Source: Gavia stellata
Taxonomy: Eukaryota > Chordata > Aves > Gaviiformes > Gaviidae
DNA length: 64,000 bases
Direction: 5' to 3'
Assembly: GCF_030936135.1 (NCBI RefSeq)
Contig: NC_082598.1
Location: forward strand, 14,760,687-14,824,686
The position numbers and the translations under genes are program-made. The notes under the pieces were generated by a model. That model saw only the letters and a list, made by a program, of their open reading frames with translations, did not search any database and had not been told where the DNA came from. Shown here one piece after another: positions 49,301 through 61,920 of this stretch (the first letter of the stretch is position 1; every line of letters starts with the position of its first letter).

Positions 49301-52300
49301 TGCATCAAAGACTGCTTGGTCACATAGTGAACTACTTCTGTTGTTGTTGAATAGCTGATACTAACCAGTGCTATGATGGAAATGGCCAAAAATGGTTAAA
49401 ATGGTGTGCTTTTTTTTTTTGTTGTTTTATACGCAAACTAAAAAATTCTAACCTGATTTACTAAGGTTAGTTTATATGATCGTTTTGACTCTAATGACTA
49501 CATAAGAATAACTCCCATGAGAGAATATTTGGATGCAAGAGAAATATATACTGCTTATGGTATAGCCAATTATAGTCTTTATTAGAAATTAATGGCTGTG
49601 CGAAATTTTGGACAGCAAGTGATATTTCAGTTCACTTCTTAACTTTTAATGAGAGGTAAGTTCTAATAAATTGGGCCCATAGCTGAGGTCATTAGAATTA
49701 ATTCTGACGTATCCCATGTACAGTTATGAACAGTCGCTTTTTCCTCAAAGTTCACTGATGGTGCTGCATTTTGTACTCATTTACATGCACATGGGTTTCC
49801 TTCCCCCATTTTCTAGGCGGAAAATACAATTATAAATTACACTTTTTTCAAATGGGGAGTTACAGTATACTGCTTTCTAATATTTCAGATTTATGTCTTC
49901 ACCTCTGCAAATTATGGTTAATGTTAGTTTTTTATTATGAGTGTTTACTGGTTTTGCCTCTCATTTCCTTCATCCTTGTTAGAGAAGAAATTTAGCCTGA
50001 GAGATGGAAAGGAAAGAAGTGGATTATTTTAATTAGTAGAGGAGAAACACATAAAAAAACAGTTGAGGAAATAGCAGAGTAAAGATTTTTTTTTAAAAAA
50101 AAAAAGATTTTTGGAGAGGAATGAAATGCTGACCTTGTTTAATGCAATGGGATTAAATGCCAAATCACTAATGTTCCCCATGTGATGCTTCTGGTTTTAG
50201 CAATAGTCACATCAGTAACAGTGGTGAGGGTATAGGTTGGCCTTGGGGGAAGAGTTATGAATGCTTATAGTTTGGGAAATGTCATTGTCCTCCCCTGCTT
50301 TGTTTTTTTTTTTAAGTACTTTCTTAACTCCATGGGAATTATTTTCTGAATATGACTGAACAGTAGGATTGGAAGTTGGCTTGGGAGACAACTTTCCTTA
50401 GTCACCTATTAGTTTTGTTTTGACTAACTGGACCTCATGTGGTGCTGAGGAGTCCAAAAGTATCTAAGGCTGTAGTTCCTATTTTGAGGACATTGTTTTC
50501 ATCCTCACCTCACCTTCCAGGGCCAGGTTGGTTGTGGGAGGTTATTTCCTGACTTACAGTTGTTGGTGGAATTGTTACATCATGTAGCTGGTCACTATGA
50601 ACTCTTTACCGACTATGGTTGTCCATTAAACTGACACCTTCTGCAAGATCTTGATTTATCATTTTGCCACAAATAAGGATAAAATCTATGGAAGTTTGTA
50701 GTGCATATGGAAGTGGAAGAAAGCTGAGATTTATTATATGTAACCTCCTCCTTTTGTCAAACATAGGTTACATGAGCATGAGGTCTGAAGAAGGAGAAAG
50801 GCAGGCTAGGGGTGGGGTGGTGGGTCCTGTGGCATCTGAAAAGCTGGAGAGATACAATGGAAAAGAAAGACAACAGAAAGTGAGCAGGCTTAGCTGGAAG
50901 AAAATAGAATGATGTAGGTTGAGGAAGAGACAGTCTAACATAAGAGGTGGAAATGTGGGTAAAAAGAATGAATACCAGGAAATAATATGGAGATTATGAC
51001 AGAATACATCTAAATAGGAAAGAAAGGAAGGGAAATGAAAGAAGGAGGAATGAGAATGAAACTTAATACTTACAGGTTAGTGAATTTAATTGATGCAGTT
51101 ATGCTTTTTACTGTTTCTCTGAGTTTTTTATCAAAGACTTCTGGAGCAAGAACAGCTCATTATTTTGAGTACTTTGATACACTGTCATTGCTAGAAGCTT
51201 TGGGCTCTGTATTTATATTTTTTAAACTACAATCTCTTGTTTGGGACAGAAATGAACTTGAAAATAAGCAGACCCAAAATCACATCAGTGCGATTCATTA
51301 GAGATTTAACTATTGGGAATTATTTTTTCCAGGTATTAGCAGTGAGGACAAAATAAAACTAATTTTAAAGCTGGAGGTTAGTAACTTTAAGATTTGGATT
51401 CCCTTCCTCCTCCTCCTCTCTTAAAAATAGGAAAAAAATTTGTAGCCCGGAGAAGAACTTACCCATGACTCTTCCAAAATCCTGCAGTTCTCATTTTCTG
51501 TGTGCAGAAATGCTTGTTAAGTTAGGTAGAGAGGAGAATTCCTTATGTCTTGGACATTTGAAAAGTACTACTTTTGTTAGCTTCTGCTAAATGCAAACTT
51601 GGACTAAGGAGTTTTCTTCTCTGTGACAATTAGTGAACAGAATTTCTCAGTCATCATACACGTTAATTGCTTTGAAGTGTATTGAAATATTAATAAAATG
51701 GGGAGCTGTGCTTCACACATGGGGTTTTATTGCTGATCACACATTTAAACCCTCTTAATCTCAGGGAATAGGTATTTCAAAGCATAAAGATTTTGCAACT
51801 TCTCACAAAAATTTGTTACAAATCATTGCTTTCAACAAGTAGTACTGACACTTGTGTTTTTGCTAATTGGGGCTGGTTTTGGTCATCAGGATTAGTTACT
51901 GCTGTAATGCTGAGCTGATTCCTTGTGATTTTTGGTAATGAGTGGATTAAGTTTTTTGTGTGTTTCACCACAGAAAAAAGGATATAATTTTTCAGTGAAA
52001 GATTATGCCATTATATGGTCTGTCTTTGAAACTTCAGACCACTACGCTCAAAAACATTTTTCAGACTGGCAAGTAATAAAACCTGGTATGATAGCTTCAG
52101 CGGTGTAAGCAATTAAAGGGTGAAAATTGGAGGTATGAATTGTTCCCAGCAATTTTGGGAAAATGTTCTTGATCTTGAAAATATTACAGTGTGATATAAT
52201 TGCATAGAATTTTAAATGGTGGATACTTTCTTGAAAATGTAAGTTTCCTGACTTCAGGGTGGTGTTTCAAAGCTTTCTGTCTGCTAAAAAATTACATTTT

Positions 52301-55300
52301 ATAGTGATCAGGTACCAGCCTTGGGGTGTTTGTAGTCTCTTTTTACCCTTTCATTCTGACTGTGCCTTCCCTTTTGACAGAGGGTGGTGAAAGCAGTAGA
52401 AAAGTGAATGTACTGCGTCTGCTCAAATTTAAACTTATTCCATTTCCATAGGAATTGTCCAGCATTTGAAAAACAAACAAAACAAAAACCAGATACAGTT
52501 AAATGTAATCCAGCTTCCTTTCAGTCTTTGCTTTTCCGCTATTAATAGATTGCTTGACATTTCCCACTGGATATTTCCTTTTTTGGTTGACTTTTAGACG
52601 GTTTTGAATGTGGATGTAATTTCACTGATTCTAAACTGAGAATTTCATTTCTGTAGTACAACATGCAACTGACTGGTGTTTCCCATCTCTCCACATCTCA
52701 GTTGGATAGCAAGCGTGAAATGGGTTTCAAGTGAATGTCAGTGGAGGTTCTGTGAGGATATCCAGAAGCTCTTAAACGCTATGTAGGTCTGTGGTTGAAA
52801 GTAAGAGAAGGGGTCTTGGTTTGACTCATAAGTTTATTAGAGCTCCACTATGGAGTAATAAGCTAATTAGAATTCTAATATGGTTGTTCAATGATTTTTT
52901 TTTTAATGGAAAAAACAGTAAGTCCTCAAATATTTAGTACAAGTGAAAGTAAAATATCACTACGTTTAGAAGACCAGAAATAATCTTGCTGCAGGACTTC
53001 TGGGGGTTTCTGGAACAAAACACACACCTGAGGCCTGGCAAGTAAAAGAGGTGCTGAGAACCGAGCACCAGGTTGTATGGCAGCCCACTGTGAGTGCGGT
53101 AGGGACTCCGTGCACTGGCTCCCTGGTGGCAGCGTGCCAGAGAGCATGGAACACCCATAGTCCTCAAACAGTCTCCAGAGAATGGGAAAGTTGATTACAG
53201 GGGCAGGAAGACACGGGAGTTCGTCAGCAATGTGTTGAACATCAAGGTGTTCTACAGAGCATTGGTATTTTGAAGAGGAAAAGCATGCTTTTGGAGTTCC
53301 AAATTGTTCTAAAGTATTGTATCATCTGCTATTTTTCAGATTGACATGTGTAAAATACATCTGTAATTGTATTATGGGATTTTTTTCTTGCCTATTTTGT
53401 GGTAGTTTGGATGTTCTTACAAAGTAGAAAAACTCTTGCATTCCCAGGCTTTTTGAGATTTTCTTTATTAAAGAAATAACAGCTTTCCTTTGAGAGCTAA
53501 TGGTCTCATTTCCCCCCCTACCTTATCTCCAGTTTAGCAGGTTTTTTCTTGCTTTTACTCTTGCTCTTGCCTGGAAAAGAAGCAAAATCATTGTGTGAGC
53601 TGCAGAGGAACATACTGCTTAGTCTTATGGCACTTTATGTATAATGTCAGGCGTGTTATATATTATATCTGACTTTTTTATAACTAGATCACTTTTATTA
53701 AAAATAAATGGTGATAGCAAACTGACATGTGAAAGACAAACATGTAATGGTGATGAAAACCATTTAATGATTGGTAGGGAAACAAATATTTATTGAAAAT
53801 AAAATCTGTATCTAAAGGCTCTAATGCTGACTTTTGGAAACACTACCATGTTGTGGTATTTGCAATACCCTATGTCCTGTACAGTAGATATTGTTTAAAA
53901 TTGCTTGGGAACTGGAGCTTGCAATTGTGAGCTTGGAATGTCCTGCAGATAATTAAGTTGTGGTCAGGCTTTAGAAAAATAAAAAGTTCTTGAACTATGA
54001 TTTTTATAAACATGCTACAATAACATTTCTTTATATTTAACAGTTTCTTATAGAAAGCTGATACTCTCATAAGGCATTGACTAAAGGTAAAACATCAAGA
54101 AAGAAAAAAATATTAAATTAAAACTTCACTTAGGATGTTGACAGTTGGCTTGTAATATTAAACAGATGTGTTCTTGGGTTATTCCTCTTTCAGAACCTGC
54201 TTGCATACCCATTTTCTAGTGACAGCTACAAATTTTTGATTAATTTAAAATTCTCCTTTTTTCAGTTGCCTTTGTTATATATATTATTTTCTTTGGATCA
54301 ATTCAGCTGGACAGTGTGATGCATACTGTAGTTTCTGCTGTGGTATTCAAGGGAAAGGGTTCCTTTAAATTGAGGCATGGATCATTCAACTACATAGAAA
54401 AATTATTACATGTATGCAAAGATTCTTGGGCATGATATTACCTTTGCATGTGTAAGTAGGGCGTTTCTGAATTCTGGCTGTGGATATGGTAGGGCATAAT
54501 TCGGTCTCTTTGGCTCCTAGTCAATACTGCACATAGGAGTCAATAGCAAAATAAAGAAACTTAAGTTTTTAAAAGATGTAAGTTTAGTGAAACATAGATG
54601 GAATTATCAGTTAAAGTAAAAGAGTGTAGCACTGCTAAAATAACAAAATGTTGTGTCCAGTTCTGATGTCAGCCTTTTTCAGAAATGTGGTGGTGGTGGG
54701 AGGTTGTTTTGTTTTCTTTTGCTTTTTACAGAAGAGAGGTACAAAAATGATCTAAAGTCTGAAAAATCTACTTTGTGGTGAGAAATTTTCTCATCCTATT
54801 TTGTTAGGGGACATGATCACAAGAAAAAAAGTCTCTGATCATTCATGGAGCTTATGAAAAAGCAAAAATGAGATACAGTGCTGAAAAAAGTACACATTAT
54901 TTGTGGTGTGATTCAGCTGACCCTTGATTTGGTAGATTCTGCATCGCTTGAAATCTCTAAGTCAAGTGCATATATTGCAAAATACATACAGTACTCAACA
55001 AGTAATGCAGGAGTTAATGCATAGGGATGGCTCAGGAATTCCTTTTTACATATGGGACACTGCTTCGTACCAAAGCAAAGAATTGGATACTGGTTTCCCA
55101 AATCCCAGACTACTGCTCCAGTGACCTATGACTCTGATCAGTCTGACCTTAGACTGTGTGAATGTATGAATGTTCTGTCTTCATTTTTAATAATAAATGA
55201 ACTTACAGGAAACAACGTGTTAAAGTATTTCTAAAATAAAATAGCCATATTAGACTTAACAGGGTGCTTAATCTAGTTATCTACTACAGAAGTTACTTAC

Positions 55301-55964
55301 TGCAAAGTAATATTTTTGTATGATTTTTTCTGTATCTATGAAGACAGCTAAATGATTTGGTTTTTTTTTAAAGATAAAGGAAGCATTACCAGTGTGAGGT
55401 ATTCATTGGTTAAATAATGCTACATTTCTGTAGCCTTCATACCAAATCAGTTTCATGTATATGAATTGGATATTGCGTTTATTTGTTTTTTAAAGATTTG
55501 TGTAAAGACACAATGATACATCATAATGTGAGTGAGACTAGCTTATTGTAAGAATACACTTTATTTCTCTTAATGATGTTGTTTCCAGTTCCTAAGATTT
55601 TTAGCTCACTGTGGAACCCATTAAAGTATAGATGGGAAATACTTATGAGAGCTCAGATACTGTTTCTTATGTTTTTGAATATGAGTAAATTTGCATGCTT
55701 GTTTTTGACACTAACAAGAATCAGAAGTTTACTTCAAAGGCCATTTTTTTATTTGTTTATACGTCATTGTTACTGATGCTTTTATGTTTAAAAAAGAGCT
55801 GCTATTACAAAAACCCGTTGTTTGTTTGCAGGCATTTTATGGATTGAACTGTTTAGAACAAACTGATTTGTATCAATCAGTTGTTAAAATATAGTGGAAG
55901 AAGTTTCTTCTTTCAGTGAGACTTGTAAGTTGTAGTGGGAATTCTGCACAGCCTGATGACAATA

Positions 55965-56075
55965 GGCACGATCTGTCCGCGCAGGCATCCAAATAACTCT
56001 GTTATTACCGTGCATCTTTCTGCTCGGGCTTTGTGGTGGCTGGTTCTGACTTCAGGTTTTGTCCCTTACGTAGTG
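55965..56075. promoter_or_regulatory. CpG-retaining block in intron 1
   Basis: Six CpGs in about 100 bases (around CACGATCTGTCCGCGCAGG, ATTACCGTGC, GCTCGGG and TTACGTAG) in AT-rich intron with CpG depletion all round. It may be an unmethylated regulatory site. Confidence 0.2.
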
Positions 56076-59000
56076 GACTTTGAAATAACATGAATAAAAT
56101 GTTAATCATGGAAATGACATCAGATAACTTGTTATGCTCTTAAGCCTCTTTCTTTAGCATGCTTGGAGACAGAGGGAGATTATATTAACGCATTTCCTAT
56201 TATCCTTATTATTGGTGCTTAAATATTAAAACTCTGGCAGAACAACTCTATAGGTGTCTGATCCTACAAAGATAAACCGTATGACTGAGCCTGTTGCCAG
56301 TGAGATACTGTTGTTGCTTAAACACAAATGTATGTTATAACAAAAAACCTTTCTTATTGGAATTTTGTAAGCAAGAAGATTGTTGTAATGCAAATAAACT
56401 GAAACTCTTGAATAGTAAGTTGTTTGGAATTAAGTTTCCTACCTCTTTTAAGACTATGAACTGAACTATTATATTGCCTTCTGATTGCATGTTGTGTTTT
56501 CTGCTTTAAATTTCTATTACGGTAGTGCTGAGAGTCCCTGACTGAGAGCAGAGCTAGATATCCTTTGTGGAGCATTTGAACTTGTAACTAAGCAAGACAT
56601 TTAAACATTCAAGATGAAATCCTGGCTGTACTGAAACAGGCTGCAGAGGTATGGTAGATTTAATTGATGAAAAGATTTTGAAAAAAATTCTTAGCAGAGT
56701 GAAAGTTTAATGCTCATTGTTTGTTCCACATCTTGTCTTGTGGGTGAGAGTGAGGATGAAGGCTCAAATAAGAGAGTGCTAAAAAAGAAGCCTTCTCAAG
56801 TGCTTTTTAGGATTTTTTTTATTAAGGTACGTTTCTCACTTTTTTGGTTGTAAGGAGTGAACTGAATTCCTTGGGACTACTCATACATTGTTGAATTGGG
56901 TCCTAAGAGAGCATGCTCATAAACTTCTGACAAATGGGAAGGAATTAAGAGTAAGGACATTTCTAATTTGTGTTATTTATTTGTATTTCCAGACATATTC
57001 TGTACCCTAAACCAATATAATTCTATGAATATTTATGCATAACATTTGTTGGGTAAAACTTGCAATTTTTCCAAAAACTCTAGTTTTGAAAATATGTAAG
57101 AGGTGTAGCAATTAACCTACATGCACATTTATAATTCTAGAAAATGGACAGCATATTACATTCAAAGACCGGATCTGATAGACCCAAATTGCTTAAAACA
57201 TCAGTTATTGAAGATGTCCCCCTGGGACTTTGAGAAACCATTTAACAGATGAAAGTACATTTTGAAAAGTTTGACCTTACAGGCAATCATAAAATGAATC
57301 AAAACAGTTCTTTCCTCCCTGAAATGTACAGAGCCCATCTGTATCTAATCCAGTAATTATAGACTGAGTTCAATTACCTTTTCAAACTTGGAGCAGACTG
57401 GAGACTAGGCAGTGAACAAACATAGGGTTTTGTCTAGACCTCAATTGACCACAGTCTAAAACTTGAATTTATATCTAATTTTATTTTTAGCTTTGTTTGA
57501 TAGTTTTTAAAGGATTTATTTTGCTACCTAGTTGCTAGATCATGAAAGTTTTTACTTCTTGACCTAGTGTTTATGGCTACATTTTTATCCAAGTGAAGTT
57601 AATAAAATGACACTGAGTCCTGAGAGTTTACTGGATAAATAACTTTAAATGTAACAGAACTGGGTTAACCAGCTCTTTTGAGTCTTAATATTGCTACAAT
57701 GAAATTATGAAAGAATCTGAACAAAATTATTATTCTCTGTGCTTGTATCCATATATTTAATGTTCAGATTAAAAAAACCCACTTCGATGTTGTTTTTTGC
57801 TCTTTTAGAAAAATGAACCCCAAACCTACCTGACTGCAATATTGCCAGTAGTTGACACAAATGAGAAATTATGCTGAAAATATATTTTATTAATTTATTT
57901 CAGTTAGAGCAAACAGACTTTCCATTCAGCCATACAGACAGTGTTAAAGAATACATACACAGCTACAAGTTGTAGCAGCTAGTATATGTTATCCCTTTGA
58001 CCGCCAAGTGGAAGCCCAAGCATCTTTTGATATTATCCCACAAACAAAACAAACCACATAATATACATCTTGTTGAGAAGTATCCTGCGCTACATTCACT
58101 GTCTGATATAGTAACATTGCCAACATGATGTTCTCATTCCTTACATGATGGTTTATGTGCAGCCTTCACTTGAAAAGTGTTCTTTGCAATAAAGATGTGT
58201 GTAGTTTGCAGAAACCAACTGCAGTGTGCAAGACTTCTTGTTGTTACAGTAGTACATTTCCTGTCTCTTGGGTAGCAGTGGAGGAGCAATGATTAAGGAC
58301 AGAATAATCACTATATTTTTAACTTTTTTAATTGTGTGGTGTGCTTTTGATGGACTGGCGTCTCTTGGCAAGTGAAGGCTATCATAATTGGCGCGTTTAG
58401 TTTAACTTACTGATTCTTAATAGTAATCAGTATTTTGTAGCAGTTGTTGTAATTAGTTAAGAATGTGATTCATGATGACTTCCAAGTCAACACGTATTTA
58501 GCAAATAAGGCATACTGTTCCAGTGAGTAGTAGATTTGATGTGACAAGCAGGAATCTTTTGATGTTTAACTGGTTTTCCTTGTAACACTTGAGGAAAAAA
58601 CTGATCTAACGAAATATTGCGAAGCTGTAAAGCTGAGAGACCCAAGAGATTGCATTGATTATTCTGAATGTATTTTGTCTCTATTTCATAAGCATGGGAA
58701 AAGTTCTCTAAGACTTGTCTTCTGTTTTTTTGTAGCGTATAGTAGTTTTCTGGATGAATGATAGTGTTCTGAAAAGGTAATATGGAAATATATAAAATTA
58801 TTTTCATAGTTGTAATTTTAAAGCAAAATTTGTAATAGTATATGATGAGGAAATGTGGTAGTTTTTCGTATATAGCATCAGTCTGTTGGTTGTGTGTTTT
58901 TTTTTTTTTTTTGTTTCAAAAAAGAACTGTCATGCACTCAGAAGTCTGGAAATACAGTCTTCAATTTCAGTCCTTCATCAAAATCCTATTTACAAAGCAC

Positions 59001-60059
59001 TGAGAACTTGTTTCCTCCCTGCCTTAACTCTGCATCAGGAGCTAAGACGACCTTTCAGCTGTTGCTAGCGGTGAATGTCATAACCTGTTGTACAATCATA
59101 TTTGTATTAGTAGGTTTATCATAGAAGATAGGACCATACGCTGTCTAAGAACAGTAAGCTCTTCCAATAAGCCCTGTAGTACTTTTTTTTTCTCCTCTTT
59201 ACCGTAATGGCCATAAGAAATAAACAATTCACTTGGAAATTCTGGTAAAGTTTATGCTGCCATTCAACTTACCACCAGGCTTTGTAATTGAAAGTAAGGA
59301 TGGTTGATATAAATTTCTGATTTTTTTTTTTTTAATTTAATTGTGTTATATCTTCAGAGGCGTTAGAAAAAGGCTACTACATTCAGGATGCTGAATCTGT
59401 TACTTGTGCTCCATTTCAGTTTATAGGGCTTCAGTGTTGCACAGCACTTCAGAAACTAAAGCATTTTAGACCAACAGCTGAAATGAGTATGTTCTGTAAA
59501 CTAAGGCAATGCCTTTACTCTAGACTTCTCATTTCAGGTAACCTACAGATTTTGCACTGTGTTTAGTGTGATCTAGGTAACTTCAATTCTGACATCTAGC
59601 AACACTCCTTTCACCCCAAATGCTAAGGCTACTAACAGTAACGCTTAAAAGAGTAACGCCTGCTACAACAGACAAAAATTGGGTTACAGTGCAAATGGAA
59701 AAATGACTGTTTCATAGTCTCTCTCAAGATTTTTCATCACTTTGTCAACTCTTTGTTTGTCTCACATGAGGGTTGGTTGGTACGGTTCCACCTCTTTGCT
59801 CATTAGCAAAAGGAGTTTGTTTGTTTTGTGACCGTTGAAAGAAAATACCGAATTTCAATTAGGAAGTCCCATTCAACTAACATTGCCTAACAGATTTTCT
59901 GCCGTGTGCGTTGTGTATACTATATGTTTGTAATGTAAGAAAAAAACAGTCAGTACTATTATTTTTTAAAAAAAACAACTGTTTTCTCAGTTTAATGGAA
60001 AGGGAAATTTTAAAAGTGAAAGTATTTGTGCTTCAGCGGATATTTTTGTGTTGACTGTT

Positions 60060-60170
60060 TTCAAACCAGATTACATAAGTCAGCTCTTACAATTGCAATT
60101 ACAATTACTCCGAACTGAGTGGAGAGCGCATGTCTTTTAACTCTCTCTGTTTAGGCAAATGCATTTAATT
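60060..60170. promoter_or_regulatory. Candidate intronic regulatory block
   Basis: CTTACAATTGCAATTACAAT followed by CCGAACTGAGTGGAGAGCGC and GGCAAATGCATTTAATT. Non-repetitive, rich in homeodomain/POU cores, and keeps CpGs. Evidence is by texture only. Confidence 0.2.
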
Positions 60171-60369
60171 TTCTTTGTAGGATCATTTTTAAATCTAAAG
60201 GGAATATTAACAATATTATAGTCCCGGGACTTGACTTTGGCAAAAAATAGTGGCTCTTCAGCCGTCACCCCATTTTCTCCTGTTTCACTCACTTAAAAGG
60301 AGGAGTAGCTTTCTTTTGCCCTCACCTGTTACTTCCAGCTCTTACTTTTTTTGATGTGTGCTTTTATTT

Positions 60370-60880
60370 CTGGTTCTCTGTTGAAATGTCTCTCACAATT
60401 TTAGTGTCACCAATTTCTTATCGTTGCTATTTTCTTCTTCGTTTGCACTCCATTTGATTCTTTTGTTACTGTATTTGTTTCCTGCTTTTCTACCAGCACA
60501 TATTACAGAATTAATAGTTGCTTGTTTATTTAAATGGTAAGAAAATTGTATCTGCAGGAAGGATAAATTGATTGCCCACAAATATCTAGTCAGTCGTTTT
60601 ACTTTTTATCTGCAGCAGAAGGCAGGCTTATTCTCTTTGTTGCTGTCTAATTTGTCTTGTAAGACAAAGAAATTAAAAGGAAAAGGGCAGGCCACGTGAA
60701 GCTCTGATCTATATAATTTATTTTTTCTTTTGTCTTTTTTTCCCCCTCGCTTGCTTTTTGGACTTTTTACTTTTCTTGACTCCATTCATATCATTAATTA
60801 GTATTAATAATGGCTACTAATTAAGCAATAAAAAGATGCATGCAGTCATTAAAGCTATGCTTTTTTATTTTCTAAAGTGC
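60370..60880. promoter_or_regulatory. Candidate intronic regulatory block with clustered TAATTA sites
   Basis: Unique sequence with ATTAATTAG (60793-60801), TTAATAATGG and CTAATTAAGC within about 35 bases, followed by GATGCATGCAGTCATTAAAG. An E-box CACGTG-type core (GGCCACGTGAAG) lies near 60690. Resembles a developmental non-coding element; untested. Confidence 0.2.
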
Positions 60881-61684
60881 AAATTCCTTGAATCAGTTTA
60901 AGTAACTCAACATAATTTTTCTTTTATTTAAACTTCATGAAGAGTCACAGTTCAGCTAATTTGATACAGTGCAACTAAATATAACTGAGCAAAGGTACCT
61001 TAGTAAAACTTTCTATTTAGACAAGGCTTTTTTATTTTCCTTCTCTGTTTTTCTATCACTAGTAACTTTTGTCTGTTTCTTCCATGCTTATTGATGCTGT
61101 AGTCATGTCAGACAGACACTTGAGTTGCTTATTGCAGAAACAGTGTTTGAATCATTATGAAGGGGACTGAAGCACATTCAGGACAAAAAAGGAAAAAAAA
61201 ACCTTCAAACTGGTTTAAATATCACAGCTTTCAGTATCTGCACTGCTGCTATACAGTGCATTCAACAACATGGTTTTCCACTGGTGTAGTATTAGAGCTG
61301 CAGGCATTTGAAATTGTTATGTGTTTCTGTGGGGGGAAAAATGATAATTTTGAGATGATCTGATTCTAATGCTGATGTGCCAAGGAGTAGAACATGCTAT
61401 TAACAACACGAGGTCATGTTAACCCTCTCTTTGCTAGGCATATATATAGCATACAGTGTTTTATTCAGGCTATTTTGAACACTTCCAAGGAGAATATTTT
61501 ACATCCTAATAGATTTAATTATTGTTTTTGGGAGTTTGTTTCTTCCCCCTATTAAGTGGGGGGGTTTTTTTTTTTATTACCCTAAATAAGGGCCCCATTC
61601 TTCCCAAGTACATGCTAGCTCTTGTGTCTTTGGTATCTGTCTCATGTTTGCACTGAAAATATAATTATGTTTTAGCCAGGATGT

Positions 61685-61920
61685 ATCTTACGATGTTTTG
61701 GGGTTTTTTGTTCTTTACCTCAGACCATGCCCTTCTGCTGCCATTTTTAATCTCTCTTCCATCTTCAATTCTTCCCTTCCTTCACTTTTCAGTGTTGCTG
61801 TTACTTTTTCACCTCCATGCCACAGTGAGCTTTACCAACTCCTGTTCCACCTACTCAGACAGTCAGATATCTGCTTGACATTTACCACGTAATCTTGACC
61901 AGTTTCCTTCTGGTAAATTC
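61685..61920 (+). repeat. Pyrimidine-rich block in intron 1
   Basis: About 230 bases of mostly C and T on the + strand (for example TCTCTTCCATCTTCAATTCT). It opens two overlapping frames of 64-65 residues that are not credible genes. No family was assigned. Confidence 0.3.
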
